Shown: piece by piece, positions 44,730 to 55,680 of the stretch
Numbering within the stretch: the first letter of the stretch is position 1
Layout of the letters: the number at the start of each line of letters is the position of its first letter
Translations under genes and position numbers: made by a program
The notes under the pieces: generated by a model
The model's database searches: none
Seen by the model: the letters and a program-made list of their open reading frames with translations, nothing else
What the model was told of the DNA's origin: nothing
Assembly: GCF_003255815.1 (NCBI RefSeq)
Contig: NC_037668.1
Span: 90,077,451 to 90,141,450, forward strand
DNA: 64,000 nt
Reading direction: 5' to 3'
From: Theropithecus gelada
Taxonomy: Eukaryota > Chordata > Mammalia > Primates > Cercopithecidae

Positions 44730-45380
44730 TTTGGGCGCAGTGGCTCATACCCATAATCCCAGCACTTTAGGAGGCTGAGGTGGAAGGATCCCTTGAACCC
44801 AGGAGTTCGAGACTAGCCTAGGCAACATGGTGAAACTCTCTCTCTACAAAAAAATACCAAAATTAGCCAGGCAGGCTAGGCACGGTGGCTCAGGCCTGTA
44901 ATCCCAGCACTTTGGGAGGCCAAGGCGGGCAGATCACCTGAGGTCAGGAGATCGAGACCAGCCTGGCCAACATGGTGAAATCCCGTCTCTACTAAAAATA
45001 CAAAAATTAGCTGGACATGGTGGCAGGTTCTTGTAATCCCAGCTACTTGGGAGGCTGAGGCAGGAGAATCGCTTGAACCCAGGAGACGGAAGTTGCCATG
45101 AGCCGAGATCATGCCACTGCACTCCCGCCTGGGCAAAAAGAGTGAAACTCCTTCTCAAAAAAACAAAAACAAAAAGTAGCCAGGCATGGTGGCGAGGCTA
45201 GGGTGGGAGGATCACTTGGGTCCAGAAGGCAGAGGTTACAATGAGCTGAGATTGTGGCACTGCACTCCAGCCTGGGTGACAGTGCAAGACCTTGTCAAAA
45301 AAGAAAAGAAAAGAAAAGAAAAAGAAACAAAAAAGAAAAAAGAAGAGAGAAAAAGAGAAGAAAGAAAGAAAAGAAAAGGA
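44730..45380 (+). mobile_element. Alu, host of a nested Alu, with AAAAG tail
   Basis: The first part (44730-44872) ends 'attagccaggca' and the second (about 45176-45296) resumes 'tagccaggcatggtggcg'. The A tail has grown into a purine tract of AAAAG/AAAGA units to 45380. Confidence 0.85.
44873..45175 (+). mobile_element. AluS-like, nested in older Alu
   Basis: 'ggctaggcacggtggctcag' to an AAAAAC tail. 'tagccaggca' is duplicated at both edges. Confidence 0.9.
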
Positions 45381-45409
45381 GCTACCAAACTTTTCCAGTG
45401 TGGCTGTAC

Positions 45410-45714
45410 TTTTTTTTTTTTTTTTTTTTTTAAGAGACAGCATTCACTCTTGTTGCCCAGGCTGAAGTGCAATGGCACAATTTCGGCTCACCACAACCTC
45501 TGCCTCCTGGGTTCAGGAGATTCTCCTGCCTCAGCCTCCCGAGCAGCTAGGATTACAGACACGCGCCACCATGCCAGCCTAATTTTGTATTTTTAGTAGA
45601 GATGGGGTTTCTCCATGTTGGTCAGGCTGGTCTTGAACTCCCGACCTCAGGTGATCCACTCGCCTTAGCCTCCCAAAGTGCTGGGATTACAGGCGTGAGC
45701 CACCGCGCCCAGCC
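45410..45714 (-). mobile_element. AluS-like, antisense
   Basis: Poly(T) to 'gagccaccgcgcccagcc', inserted in the L1. TSD 'tggctgtac' before, 'tggctatac' after. Confidence 0.91.
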
Positions 45715-46000
45715 ATGGCTATACCATTTTACACTGCCATCAGCAATGTACAAGAGATCTGGTTGCCCCTCATCCTTTTCAGCACTTGTTATTATCAATG
45801 TTTTAGAAAAACTTTATCCATCAGTGTGTAGAGATATCTAATCATACCTTTTGTTTGTATTTCCCTAATGGTTAATGATCTTGAATATCTATTCATGTGC
45901 TTATTTGCCATCTGTATTAGATTTGTTTTTAATGTATTTTATTCAGTTGTAAGTTTACATAATTTAATTTGTAATAATGGCTGTCTTTAACAACTGGCTC

Positions 46001-47025
46001 GTAAAATTCCTGAAAGTTTCACCATCAGCTATTGCCAGCCAAAGCAAGCTGGCTCCAGCACACCACTTCAAGTGTCTGGCTGAGGTCTCCGTGGCCTCTG
46101 GGCAGCACTCAGGCAATGACTGAGCAAAGAGGTGGAATGAGGCCTCACCATTTCCCCCAAAGGCAGGATTCCTTTCTGGACAGTCTTTGCTCAGAGTATC
46201 GCCATTTGACAGCTCTCCCTGCCCAATTCTGCCTCTTTCTTTGACAGATGCTGTTCCTGATAAACTTTCCCAACCCTAATTCTCCATGCATGTTTCCTGG
46301 CGAGCCCAGCCAGCACAGAAATTCTGTTCAGCGACACGGCAGCCTTTCTGCCTCTGCCACCGCTCTGATTTCACTGCTACACTCGCTTAGGCCCTTTGAG
46401 CTCCTCACCTAGATAAACGCACATCAGCCCAGAGGCACCGCTATCTCAGCGCTCCCGGCCCATAACATTCCTGGAGCCCGGCCAGTGGGTCCCTCAACCC
46501 TGATTCACCTATGTGCACTGCTGTGTGGTGAGAGTGGTTCCCTGGGTCATTCTCCAGCACAACCTAAGAGTGCCACACATGCTGGAAGTGCAGAAATCTC
46601 AGTGTCCTGAGGAGGTGATGGCTGTGGTTGAGCTCAGTTGGGATGGAATGTCCACGATGGTTTTTTCACATGGCTGGTTGACTAATGCAGATTACTGACC
46701 GCGAGCTCAGCTGGGGCTGTTGACTCAGGAGCACCTACACATGGCCTGTCTGTGTGGCTTGGGCTTCTCACAGCCCGGGGCCCCAAGAGTGAACGTTCCA
46801 AGAACAAGCCTTTCAAGAGGGAAGAAATGGAATCTGCATTTCTCTCAAGGCCAGACCCAGAACTAACACAGGATCACTTGCAACACATTTTTTATTGGTT
46901 AATCAGTCATAGGACGAGTTTTTTTCAAGGGAGGAGGTAATAAACACCAACTCTAAATGGAAAGAGTGAAAAAGAATTTATTGCCATCTTTAATGTGCTA
47001 CAACATCATTAAAAGACTATAACAG
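46001..47025. other. Unassigned, possible LTR relic at 3' part
   Basis: 46640-46830 ('gctgactaatgcag'-like, 'gctcagctggggctgttgac', 'gtgtggcttgggcttctcac') resembles old ERVL-type LTR text, but the ends are not visible. The remainder (46001-46630) is moderately GC-rich and unassigned. Minor frames are not supported. Confidence 0.35.
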
Positions 47026-47028
47026 TGG

Positions 47029-47632
47029 CCAGGTGTGGTGGCTTATCCTGTAATCCCAGCACTTTGGGAGGCCAAGGTGGGTGGATCATGAGGTCAGGAG
47101 TTTGAGACCAGGCTGGCCAAGATGGGGAAACCCCATCTCTACTAAAAATACAAAAATTGGCCGGGCGCGGTGGCTCAAGCCTGTAATCCCAGCACTTTGG
47201 GAGGCTGAGACGGGCGGATCACAAGGTCAGGAGATCGAGACCATCCTGGCTAACCCGGTGAAACCCCATCTCTACTAAAAAATACAAAAAAAAAAACTAG
47301 CCGGGCAAGGTGGTGGGCGCCTGTAATCCCAGCTACTTGGGAGGCTGAGGCAGGAGAATGGCGTAAACCCGGGAGGCGGAGCTTGCAGTGAGCTGAGATC
47401 CGGCCACTGCACTCCAGCCTGGGCGACAGAGCGAGACTCCGTCTCAAAAAAAAAAAAAAATACAAAAATTAGTCAGGCGTGGTGGCGGGCGCCTGTAATC
47501 CCAGCCACTCAGGAGGCTGAGGCAGGAGATCACTAGGACCTGGGAGGTGGAGGTTGCAGTGAGCTGAGATCATGCCACTGCACCCTAGCCTAGGCAACAG
47601 AGCAAGACTCTGTCTCAAAAAAAAAAAAAAAA
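47029..47632 (+). mobile_element. Alu, host of a nested AluYRa
   Basis: The first part (47029-47158) ends 'aatacaaaaattggcc' and the second resumes at 47461 'tacaaaaattagtcagg' and runs to an A tail. 'tacaaaaatt' is the duplicated target. A (GA)n run follows at 47635-47655. Confidence 0.9.
47159..47460 (+). mobile_element. AluYRa-like (Old World monkey), nested
   Basis: 'gcggtggctcaagcctgtaa', 'gagaatggcgtaaacccg' and 'gagatccggccactgc' are all marks of the cercopithecid AluYRa lineage. Confidence 0.95.
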
Positions 47633-47681
47633 AAGAGAGAGAGAGAGAGAGAGACAATATAACAGCAAAGCACTGGAGTAT

Positions 47682-47998
47682 TTTTTCTTTTTTCTTTTTT
47701 TTTTTTTTTTTCCTGAGACAGGGTCTGGCTCTGTTGCCCAGACTGGAATGCAGTGGCATGATCACAGTTCACTGCAACCTCAACCTCCACCTCTGGGGTT
47801 GAAGCAATCCTCCCACCTCAGCCTCCTGAGTAGCTGGGACTACAGGCACACATCACCATGCCTGCCTTGTTTTTGTACTTTTTTGGTAGAGACACAGTTT
47901 TGCCATGTTGCCCAGGTTGGTTTTGAACTGGGCTCAAGTGATCTACCCGCCTAATCCCAAAGTGTTAGGATTATAGGCATGAGCCACCATGCCCAGCC
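47682..47998 (-). mobile_element. AluS/J-like, antisense
   Basis: T-rich head 'tttttctttttt', 'gagacagggtctggctctg', to 'gagccaccatgcccagcc'. A small internal deletion lies in the 3' third ('gaactgggctcaagtg'). Confidence 0.9.
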
Positions 47999-48021
47999 AG
48001 AAGATTTTCAAAACATATATG

Positions 48022-49554
48022 TTATGGGTTGAATTGTGCCCACCCAAAATTCATATGTCCAAGTCCCAACCCCCCAGTACATTAGAATGCAACCTTATTT
48101 GGAAATAGGGTAACTGCAGATGTCATTAGTTAAGATAAAGTCATACTTGAGTAGGGTGGGCCCTCATGTTACAGAATCTTTGAGGTGTCAATTTTCTGGC
48201 TGGAAACCTCTTGGCCAGCCTGAGTTATTGTCCTGTGTCCGGGAAGAATGAGGTATGCAAACAAGTGAAGGGTGAACAAGATGAAGATGAGTTTATTAAG
48301 TGTTAGAACGGCTCAGAGGAGACCCACAGTGGGTAGCTCCTTTCTGTAGGCAGCTTATCCCGACGTCCGCTGCTTTCAGCAGAAAGGAGGCCCTGGAGAG
48401 GGTTGTCTGCAGCTGGTAGTCCGGATGTCTCTGCAGGTCTCTGAAGCTCTCAGCAGAGAGGGTAGCTCCTCTCTGCAGCTGGTCTTCCTGTGCTGTCTTC
48501 TCTCGGTTCTCTGCCCCCATCTCTTGCTCTAGCTAAGCCCGGGGCTTTTATGGACCTTGGAGGGGAAGAAATGCATGCCAAATGGTCCATGGGCGACCAT
48601 GGGCAGGCCTGGAAGAGGAATCATGAGTCCTCACTCTGGTCTGGTCTGTGGGACTGGAAGCCCTGGCCTGAAGGTGGGGCCTTACCAGGGACACGCCCCC
48701 TTCCGCCCAGGACTCTGTCTCCCTCCAGTTGCCATTCATGGACTCGAGGCTCAGCCCCAACCCTGCTCCAAGATCTGAGCCGGTACCAGGAGTGGAGAGA
48801 GGCCAGGCAGTGAGAGTAGACACCCCTGAGCCTGCAGGGATGATGTGTGGGGGTGGGGGTCATCTTCCCGGGACCAGAGAGTGCAGGCTACAGAGATGCC
48901 CAGGTCCTGTGCCTGGGATAGCAACCAGGGGAGCTCCGGCCCCAGCCAACTCGTAAGGGTGGGGCTCCTGTTTGTCTCTGGCTCCTGTCTGCTCTGTGGA
49001 GCAGGAGACCCAGGTCTGCAGCTGCAGGTCGGGTAGCTGTAGCTGCACCCAGGAGGGCAGATCCTGCCTGCTCCTGGCACCCCCACCAAGAGCACAGGCT
49101 CAGATCCACAGCCACAGTCTGGGCAGCTGTAGCTCCACTCAGGAGGGCGGGGCTCCTTCCTGTTCCATAGGGCAGGATGCCTGGGTCTGCAGCCATGATT
49201 TGGGCAGCTGCAGCCAGCGTGATGCCAGCAGCTGCTGCCATCACTAATTCAGTATAACTGGTGTCCTCATAAAAGGGAAAATTTGGACACAGAGACACGC
49301 ACACAGGGGAAGCCCATGTGAAGATGAAGGTGGAGATCTATAAGCCAAGGAATACCAAAAATTGCCAGCTAACCCTCAGAAGCCAGGAGAGACACATAGG
49401 GCAGATTCTCCCTCACAGCCCTCAGAAGGAACCACTCTGCCAGCACCTTGATCTCAGACTCCTGGGCTCCAGAACTTTGAGAAAATACATTTCTGTTATT
49501 CAAGCCATCCAGTTTGTGGTACTTTATTATGGCTGCCTGGCTACCCTAGTAAAT
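48022..49554 (+). mobile_element. MaLR LTR (MLT1 type) split by an ERV LTR
   Basis: The left part 48022-48166 ('tgttatgggttgaattgtgc', 'aaccttatttggaaataggg') and right part 49244-49554 ('aactggtgtcctcataaaag', 'cctcagaaggaaccactctg', 'ccatccagtttgtggtactt') are one old LTR. Confidence 0.85.
48167..49243 (-). mobile_element. 1.08-kb ERV LTR nested in MaLR LTR
   Basis: Starts TGTTACAG and ends GCCATCA, so TG...CA. The flanks CTCA (48163-48166) and CTAA (49244-49247) are a 4-bp TSD with one change. On the minus strand it shows a TATA-like CCATAAAAG (48545-48553) and downstream AATAAA (48292-48297), the order of U3-R-U5. The U3 side (about 48990-49235) has tandem units around 'gggtagctgtagctgcac' and 'gggcagctgtagctccac', each followed by 'aggagggc'. 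GC-rich with many CpG, so probably not very old. No viral genes remain. Family not named. Confidence 0.8.
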
Positions 49555-49564
49555 TAGTGCAATA

Positions 49565-50440
49565 TATAAAGAATGTCTGCAAAGCAATAAGAAAAAGACA
49601 ACCCGAGGGAGAAACGAGCAAAGGTATAAAAAAGCGCTTCACAAAATAATATATTTAAAAGGTGAATCATATGAAAAATTGCCCAACATCATTAGTTATT
49701 AGGGAAATGCAAATTAAACCTCAATAAGATATCACTGCATACGCTTCAGAATAGCTTATCATAAAAATATAGATTTGAAGTACTGGCAAGGATGTAGATA
49801 GAGGTAGAGCAAATGGAACTCGCATTGCTCCTAGAAGTATAAATTAGTGCAACCATCTTGAAGAACTGCAGTATCTACTAAACATGAATATACATATACC
49901 TATGACCCGACAATTCCACTCCTACACATAGGCTCAACAGAAATGTGTACGTGGGTACACTATGGGACATAATAATAAATGGTTATAGCAGCACTATTCA
50001 TAATTCCCTCAAACTGGAAACAGTTTAAAGTTCTAGTCACTGTAGAATAGCTACATACATGGTGGTCTAGTCAAAGGAATACTATAGAGCAGTGAAATGA
50101 ACCAACTATTACTACATGCAGGAACGTGCATGAGTCTGACAAAAATAAATGATGAGTTCCAAACGCAAAGAGTATAGACTGTATGGTTCCATTCACATAA
50201 AGTTCAAACAGGCAAAACTACTCTGCAATAACGGAAGTCAGGGTAGTGATTATCTTTGGGGAAGAGAGAGGGTTTGCAACTGGAAAGTGGCACAAGGGGA
50301 GACTGGGGGTGACAATGTTCTATTTTTTAAATCTAGATGATATTTTCCTTAGTGAAAATTCATTGAGTTGTACCTTTATTATTTGTGTGCTTTTCTATGA
50401 GTGTCAAAATTCAATGAAAAATTTTATTTAAAAAAGTAAA
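49565..50440 (+). mobile_element. L1 (L1M/HAL1 type) 3' end, sense
   Basis: 'gggaaatgcaaattaaacct', 'gaccaaacaattccactcc'-like text ('gacccgacaattccactcc'), 'agcagcactattcataattc' and 'tatggttccattcacataaa' are the forward ORF2 end and 3' UTR of an old L1, ending in an A-rich tail. Frames are broken. Confidence 0.85.
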
Positions 50441-50442
50441 TA

Positions 50443-50745
50443 GCGGGGCGTGGTGGCTCACGCCTGTAATCCTAACACTTTGGGTGGCCAAGGTTGGTAG
50501 ATCACCTGAGGTCAGGTGTCCAAGACCAGCTTGGCCAACATGGTGAAACCCTGTCTCCACTAAAAATACAAAAGTTAGCTGAGTGTGGTGGCACACACCT
50601 GTAGTCCCAGCTTCTCGGGAGGGTGAGGCAGGAGAATCGGTTGAATTCAGGAGGCAGAGGTTGCAGTGAGCCGAGATTGAGCCACTGTACTCCAACCTGG
50701 GCAATAGAGTGAGACTCCATCTCAAAAAAAAAAAAAAAAAAAAAA
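50443..50745 (+). mobile_element. AluS-like
   Basis: 'gcggggcgtggtggctcacg' to a 22-base A tail. 'aaaaagtaaata' flanks it on both sides. Confidence 0.92.
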
Positions 50746-50754
50746 GTAAATAAG

Positions 50755-51050
50755 GTTGGGTGTGGTGGCTCATGCCTGTAATCCCAGCACTTTTGGAGGA
50801 CAAGGCAGGTGGATCACCTGAGGTCAGGAGTTTGAGACCAGCCTGACCAGCATGGCGAAACCCCGTCTCTATTAAATATACAAAAATTAGCCAGATGTGG
50901 TGATAGATGCCTGTAATCCCACTTACTCAGGAGGCTGAGGCAGGAGAATCACTTGAACCTGGGAGGTGGAGGCTGCAGTGAGTTGAGATCATGCTACTGC
51001 ACTCCAGTCTGGGTGACAGAGCAAGACCTTGTCTCAACAACAACAAAAAA
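50755..51050 (+). mobile_element. AluS-like, second insertion at same target
   Basis: 'ggttgggtgtggtggctcat' to a (CAA)n/A tail. A third 'aaagtaaataag' follows it, and its tail merges into a short (AAAT) run. Confidence 0.92.
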
Positions 51051-51429
51051 AGTAAATAAGTAAATAAATACATTCCAAAGTATAAGGGGATTTCCACCCA
51101 CCGATAACTGAAAATTCTAGTCATGCTTTTCACATTTGTAATGATTTATAAATGTGCTCTACTGAAAAACTCCTCTGTTTTTGTAAATAGGAAAGAGGTT
51201 GTAAGTTCAATTTTTTATTTGATTATTTGATTACATATATATTTATTTGTGTGTGCATGAAACATTTAATGTTGATTAACTATTTAAAAATTTGCAAAAA
51301 CAGAGTGAACAAGAGCATATTAAGCAAGGAATTTGACATTAACTTGGGAGGCACCATTGGATGACAGGATTAGCTGTCAAATGCATCTCAACAGCATCAA
51401 CTTGCCTCCAGTTTCCACATAGACGGCAG

Positions 51430-51612
51430 CCTATCCTCCAGCCTTACTGAGCGTGGAATTCCTCCAGCCTCAGACTCTGTCTCTCCCTTCCAGGTTACTT
51501 CACACATAGCATTCTCTGCTAAGACAGTCCCGTAACTCTTCACCTAGCTAACTCCTTCAGAGTCTAGTTCAGACATCACCTGCTGTAAGTCATCTCCTTT
51601 GGTCTCTTTCAT
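51430..51612 (+). repeat. L2 LINE relic
   Basis: 'ccaggttacttcacacatag' and 'agtctagttcagacatcacc' are typical of the pre-terminal L2 region. Confidence 0.5.
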
Positions 51613-51620
51613 AGTCTCTG

Positions 51621-52410
51621 AGATGGCCCCCAGTGATCTCTCCTCCTGGTGTGCATGCCCTTGTGTAATCTCCTCCCCTTGAGTATGAGCTGGATCTAGC
51701 GATTCACTTCTAAAAAATAGAATGTGGCAAAAGCGATGGGATGTTACTTACGAGATTATGTTACAGAAAGACTGACTTCTAGCTCGAGCTCCCTCTCTTC
51801 TCTCTGTTTCTCTCTCTCTCAAAGCTCTTGCTCTCATGTGGCAAGAAAATGACAAGTTCAGCCAACAGCCAGTGAGGGTCTTCAGGGTGAAACCTCCTTC
51901 GGTCACCAGTGAGATGATTACAGCCCCAGCTGACACGTTGATTACAGTCTTGGAAGACCCTGAGGCACCCAACTTAGCTGTACCAGATTTCTGACCCACA
52001 GAAACTATGAGCTAATACATATTTATTGTTTTAGGCAGCTAAAATTTGGAATAATTTGTTTTTTGTTTTTTGTTTTTTGTTTTTTGTTTTTTGAGGCGGA
52101 GTCTCGCTCTGTCGCCCAGGCTGGAGTGCAGTGGCGCGATCTCGGCTCACTGCAAGCTCCGCCTCCCGGGTTCCCGCCATTCTCCTGCCTCAGCCTCCCA
52201 AGTAGCTGGGACTACAGGCGCCGCCACCACGCCCGGCTAATTTTTTTGTATTTTTAGTAGAGACGGGGTTTCATTGTGTTAGCCAGGATGGTCTCGATCT
52301 CCTGACCTCGTGATCCGCCCGTCTCGGCCTCCCAAAGTGCTGGGATTACAGGCTTGAGCCACCGCGCCCGGCCTGGAATAATTTGTTATAACACAATAGA
52401 AAACTAATAC
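51621..52410 (+). mobile_element. MaLR/ERVL-type LTR, Alu-interrupted
   Basis: 'ctccccttgagtatgagctg', 'agcgatgggatgttacttac', 'gacccacagaaactatgagc' and, after the Alu, 'aataatttgttataacac' and 'aaaactaatacaa' fit an old LTR of this class. Confidence 0.7.
52057..52372 (-). mobile_element. AluYRa-like (Old World monkey), antisense
   Basis: The tail at 52057-52092 is a (GTTTTTT)n run. 'acaggcttgagccaccgcg' is the reverse of the diagnostic CTCAAGCC. Very close to consensus, with the perfect TSD 'tggaataatttgtt' at both ends. Confidence 0.95.
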
Positions 52411-52452
52411 AACCCCAACTTTATTCCCTCCCATTCCAGGTTGGATTTTGTT

Positions 52453-53061
52453 GTTGTTGTTTTGTTTTTTGTTTTTGAGACAGGATCTCTCTGTTGCCCA
52501 AGCTGGAGTGCAGTGGTGCAATCACGGCCCACTACAGTCTCAACTTCCCAGGCTCAAGTGATCCTCTCAGCCTTGGCCTTCCAAGTAGCTGGGTCCACAG
52601 GCATGAGCCACCATGCCTGGCTAGTTTTTTGTTCTTTTTTTTTTTAGATGGAGTTTCGCTCTTGTTGTCCAGGCCGGAGTGCAGTGGTGCACCGCAACCT
52701 CCAACTCCCAGGTTCAAGCGATTCTCCTGCCTCAGCCTCCTGAGTAACTGGAATTACAGGCATGCACCACCACGTCCGGCTGATTTTGTATTTTTAGTAG
52801 AGATGGGGTTTCTCCACATTGGTCAGGCTGATCTTGAACTCCCAACCTCAGGTGATCTGCCCGCTTTGGCCTCCCAAAGTGCTGGGATTACAGGCGTAAG
52901 CCATTGCGCCCGGCCTAGGTTTTTGGTTTTTAAAAAATATTTTGTAGAGGCAGGATCTCACTATGTTACCAAGGCTGATCTCGAACTCTTCGCCTCAAGT
53001 GATCCAGCCATCTCGGCCTCCCAAAATGTTGGGATTACAGGCATAAGCCACCTTGCCTGGC
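52453..53061 (-). mobile_element. AluJ-like, antisense, host of a nested Alu
   Basis: The first part ends at about 52632 ('catgcctggctag') and the second (52915-53061) runs from 'ggtttttaaaaaatattttg' to 'gccaccttgcctggcc'. The head is a TTG/GTTTTT-rich tail. Confidence 0.85.
52633..52914 (-). mobile_element. AluS-like, antisense, nested
   Basis: 'agatggagtttcgctcttg' to 'gccattgcgcccggcc', with a short deletion near 52690 ('cagtggtgcaccgcaacc'). 'ctagttttttg'/'ctaggtttttgg' mark the target. Confidence 0.88.
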
Positions 53062-53129
53062 CCATCCAGGTTGGATTCTTGCCCCTGTAGTACCCAACAA
53101 TTCTCATGATCACAACATTTATCACACTT

Positions 53130-53270
53130 TATAGTAATCTAGTGCTTACTTGCTTATCTCTCCAATGAAAAGATCCAGAGATTATGTCTTACAAGCTTTT
53201 TCACTACAGCTCCTGGAACTTAGTTGTAATCAATAAGTGGTGGATTAACACATAAAAGAATAAATAGATG
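53130..53270 (+). repeat. L2 LINE 3'-end relic
   Basis: 'gagattatgtcttacaagct', 'ctcctggaacttagttgtaa' and 'tcaataagtggtggatta' fit the L2 terminus. Confidence 0.45.
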
Positions 53271-53317
53271 ATAGCTGTTTAATCTTGGAAAATAACAACC
53301 TTTCTGACTCTGATTCT

Positions 53318-53495
53318 TTTTTTTTTTTTTTTTTAGAGATGGGATCTTGCTAGGTTGCCCAGGCTGGAGTGCAGTGGCTATTATTCATAGGCACCATCAT
53401 AGCATACTGTGGCTTCAAACTGCCAGGCTCAAGTGATCCTCCCACTTTGGACTTCTGAGTAACTGGGACTATGGGCGCATGCATTGTACCTGGCT
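53318..53495 (-). mobile_element. Alu-monomer-like fragment, antisense
   Basis: Poly(T), 'gagatgggatcttgctaggt', to 'gcatgcattgtacctggct'. Only one arm's length, as in FLAM/FRAM or a deleted AluJ. Confidence 0.8.
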
Positions 53496-53569
53496 TTGAT
53501 TCTTAATCTTCTAATTTTAAAATGATGACAACTAAAAATTGTAGAAACATTTAAGAGACAAAATGATCA

Positions 53570-54025
53570 TGACTTAGTAAGTAATTAGATGTGAGAGGTG
53601 ACAGAAAAGGAGGTGTCAAAGTTTGGGCAGTTACATATCTCTAAGGGAGAAAAAGAATACCAGAGGAGAGGCCAGTTTAGAGTGGAAGTTGGTGAGTTCA
53701 ATGCTGGACATGCCAAAATTGAGCTGTCTTTGAACACATCCACCAGGCTGATGGGTATATAAGACCAACTGTTAGAGAGGTATATGGTGGAATAGATTTG
53801 GGAGTTAGTTGCACCTAGATGGCAATCAAAGTCACAGGAGAGAAGCCAAAGACTGAGCTAAGCCGTGGTCTGAGAACAGACCCTTGGGGAACATTCTTGT
53901 TAACAGGAAGGCAGAGGTGCACATGAAGTGGGGGATGGGGTAGTAGGCAAAGGTCTGTCTAGAGCTGGAAGAGTGTGGTAACCCACATGGACAATGTAGA
54001 CAGTTTCCTGAAGCAGGGAATGATC
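53570..54025 (+). repeat. Ancient dispersed repeat, unnamed
   Basis: 'gaagttggtgagttcaatgc', 'caaaattgagctgtctttga', 'atttgggagttagttgcacc' and 'cagacccttggggaacattc' are in the order of the recurring old repeat seen elsewhere in the window. Confidence 0.4.
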
Positions 54026-54037
54026 AATAACAAATAC

Positions 54038-54346
54038 AGGCTGGGAGCAGTGGCTCACATCTTCAATCCCAGCACTTTGGGAAGCCAAGGCAGGCAGATC
54101 GCTTGAGCCCAACAGTTCAAGACCAGCGTGGGCAACAAGGCAAATGAGACCTCATCTCTACAAAAACACAAAAATTACCCAGACATGGTGGCACGTGCCT
54201 GTAGTCCCAACTACTCAGGAGGCTGACATGGGAGGATCACTTGAGCCCGGTAGGTGAAGGTTGCAATGAGCTGAGATCGCGCCACTGCACTCCAGCCTGG
54301 GTGACAGAGAGATACCCTGTCTCAAAATACAAAACAAAACAAAAAA
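54038..54346 (+). mobile_element. AluJ/S-like
   Basis: 'ggctgggagcagtggctcac' to an AAAAC-type tail. Diverged. Confidence 0.9.
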
Positions 54347-54389
54347 ATTACAGAAGAGATCAAGATATTAACTAAAAAACATCTTGCTA

Positions 54390-54753
54390 TGTTCTGAACG
54401 TGTCCTCCTAAAATTCATATGTTAAAACTTAATCACCAATGTGATAGTATTAAGAGGTGCGTGGCCTTTAGGAGGTGATTAAGCATTCAGGGTAGAGCCC
54501 TCATGAATGGGATTAATGACTTCAGAAAAGAGGTAGAAGGGAACTGCTTGTCCCTCCATGTCTTCTACCATATGAGGACACAGAATTAAAGACATGGCCT
54601 TGAAGCAAAAACCAGGCCCTGACCAGAAACCAAATCTGCTAGTTCTTTGAGCTTAGACTTTGCCACCTCCAGAACTGAGAGAAATAAATTTCTATTATTT
54701 ATACATTACCTAGTCTCAGGTGTTTTGCTATAGCAGCAGAAGTAGGCTAAGTC
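54390..54753 (+). mobile_element. MaLR-type LTR
   Basis: 'cctaaaattcatatgttaaa', 'ccaatgtgatagtattaaga', 'gagccctcatgaatgggatt', 'cctccagaactgagagaaat' and the end 'gtaggctaagtca' define the LTR. Confidence 0.82.
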
Positions 54754-54779
54754 ATGTCCCTTGGATTTAGTAACTGGAA

Positions 54780-55680
54780 GATCACTGAAGTCTGTGGTCC
54801 ATTGTATTTTTCAAAGATAAACTGCAACAGTATTTCCTATCCCACATGCTCTTCCGCAATGCAACCTCCTCACTCTCCCCTAGAGAAATGGGATCTCTGT
54901 GATCTCCTCTTGATTTTGGGTGGGCTTGTGACTGCTTTGACTGATGAAGCATAGTGGAAATGATGCTATAGGACTTCTGAGGCTATAAAAGTCGTAGTGA
55001 CTTCAGAGTCATAAAAGGCAATGCCACTTCCACCTTGTTTGCTGGAACACTACAGCACACGACATAAGAAGTGAGACCACCCTGAGGCTGCCACACTGTG
55101 AGGAAGCCACGCCACACACACAGGCCATGTATAGGTCTCTGGTCGGCAGACCCAGTCTTTGCCTGGGTGCTAGACATGAAAGCGCATGAACCTTCAGATG
55201 ATGAGTCACCTGCCCAGACAAGGCCCCACGGAGCAGCGATGAGCTGTACTATGTGGCCGATCCAACTTCCCGGCCCTCAGAATCCACGAGCATAAAAAAA
55301 GGGTTATTGGCTGGGTACGGTGGCTCACGTCAGTAATCCCAGCGCTTTGGGAGGCCGAGGCAGGTGGATGACTTGAGGTCAGGAGTTTGAGACCAGCCTG
55401 GCCAACATAGTGAAACCCCATCTCTACTAAAAAAATACAAAAAATTAGCTGGGTGTGGTGGTGGGTGCCTGTGATCCCAGCTACTCTGAAGGCTGAGGCA
55501 GGAGAATTACTTGAACCCGGGAGGCGGAGGTTGCAGTTAGCTGAGATCGCATCGTTGCACTCCAGCCTGGGTGACAAGTGTGAAACACCATCTCAAAAAA
55601 AAAGTGGGGGGGGGGTGTGTTTTATGCCTCTAAGTTTTGGAGTCATTTGTAATTTGTTACACAGCAATTGTGCTTGAATC
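54780..55680 (+). mobile_element. MLT1-like LTR, Alu-interrupted
   Basis: 'cctcttgattttgggtggg', 'agaagtgagaccaccctgag' and, after the Alu, 'ctctaagttttggagtcatt' and 'tgttacacagcaattg' match an old MLT1-type LTR. Confidence 0.65.
55309..55602 (+). mobile_element. AluS-like
   Basis: 'ggctgggtacggtggctcac' to a short A tail, followed by a G9 run. Confidence 0.91.

Larger units (their letters stand above)
44591..46000 (-). mobile_element. L1 (L1M type), antisense, broken by Alus
   Basis: Pieces at 44591-44729 ('caggaatgagactgctagct'), 45382-45409 ('ctaccaaacttttccagtg') and 45715-46000 ('ttttacactgccatcagcaa', 'atttccctaatggttaatga') follow one reversed ORF2 3' end once the Alus are removed. 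Confidence 0.8.

Noticed and set aside
48888..49304. 138-codon minus frame in the GC-rich LTR
   Set aside because: It lies within U3 repeats of a solo LTR and has no viral or cellular domain.
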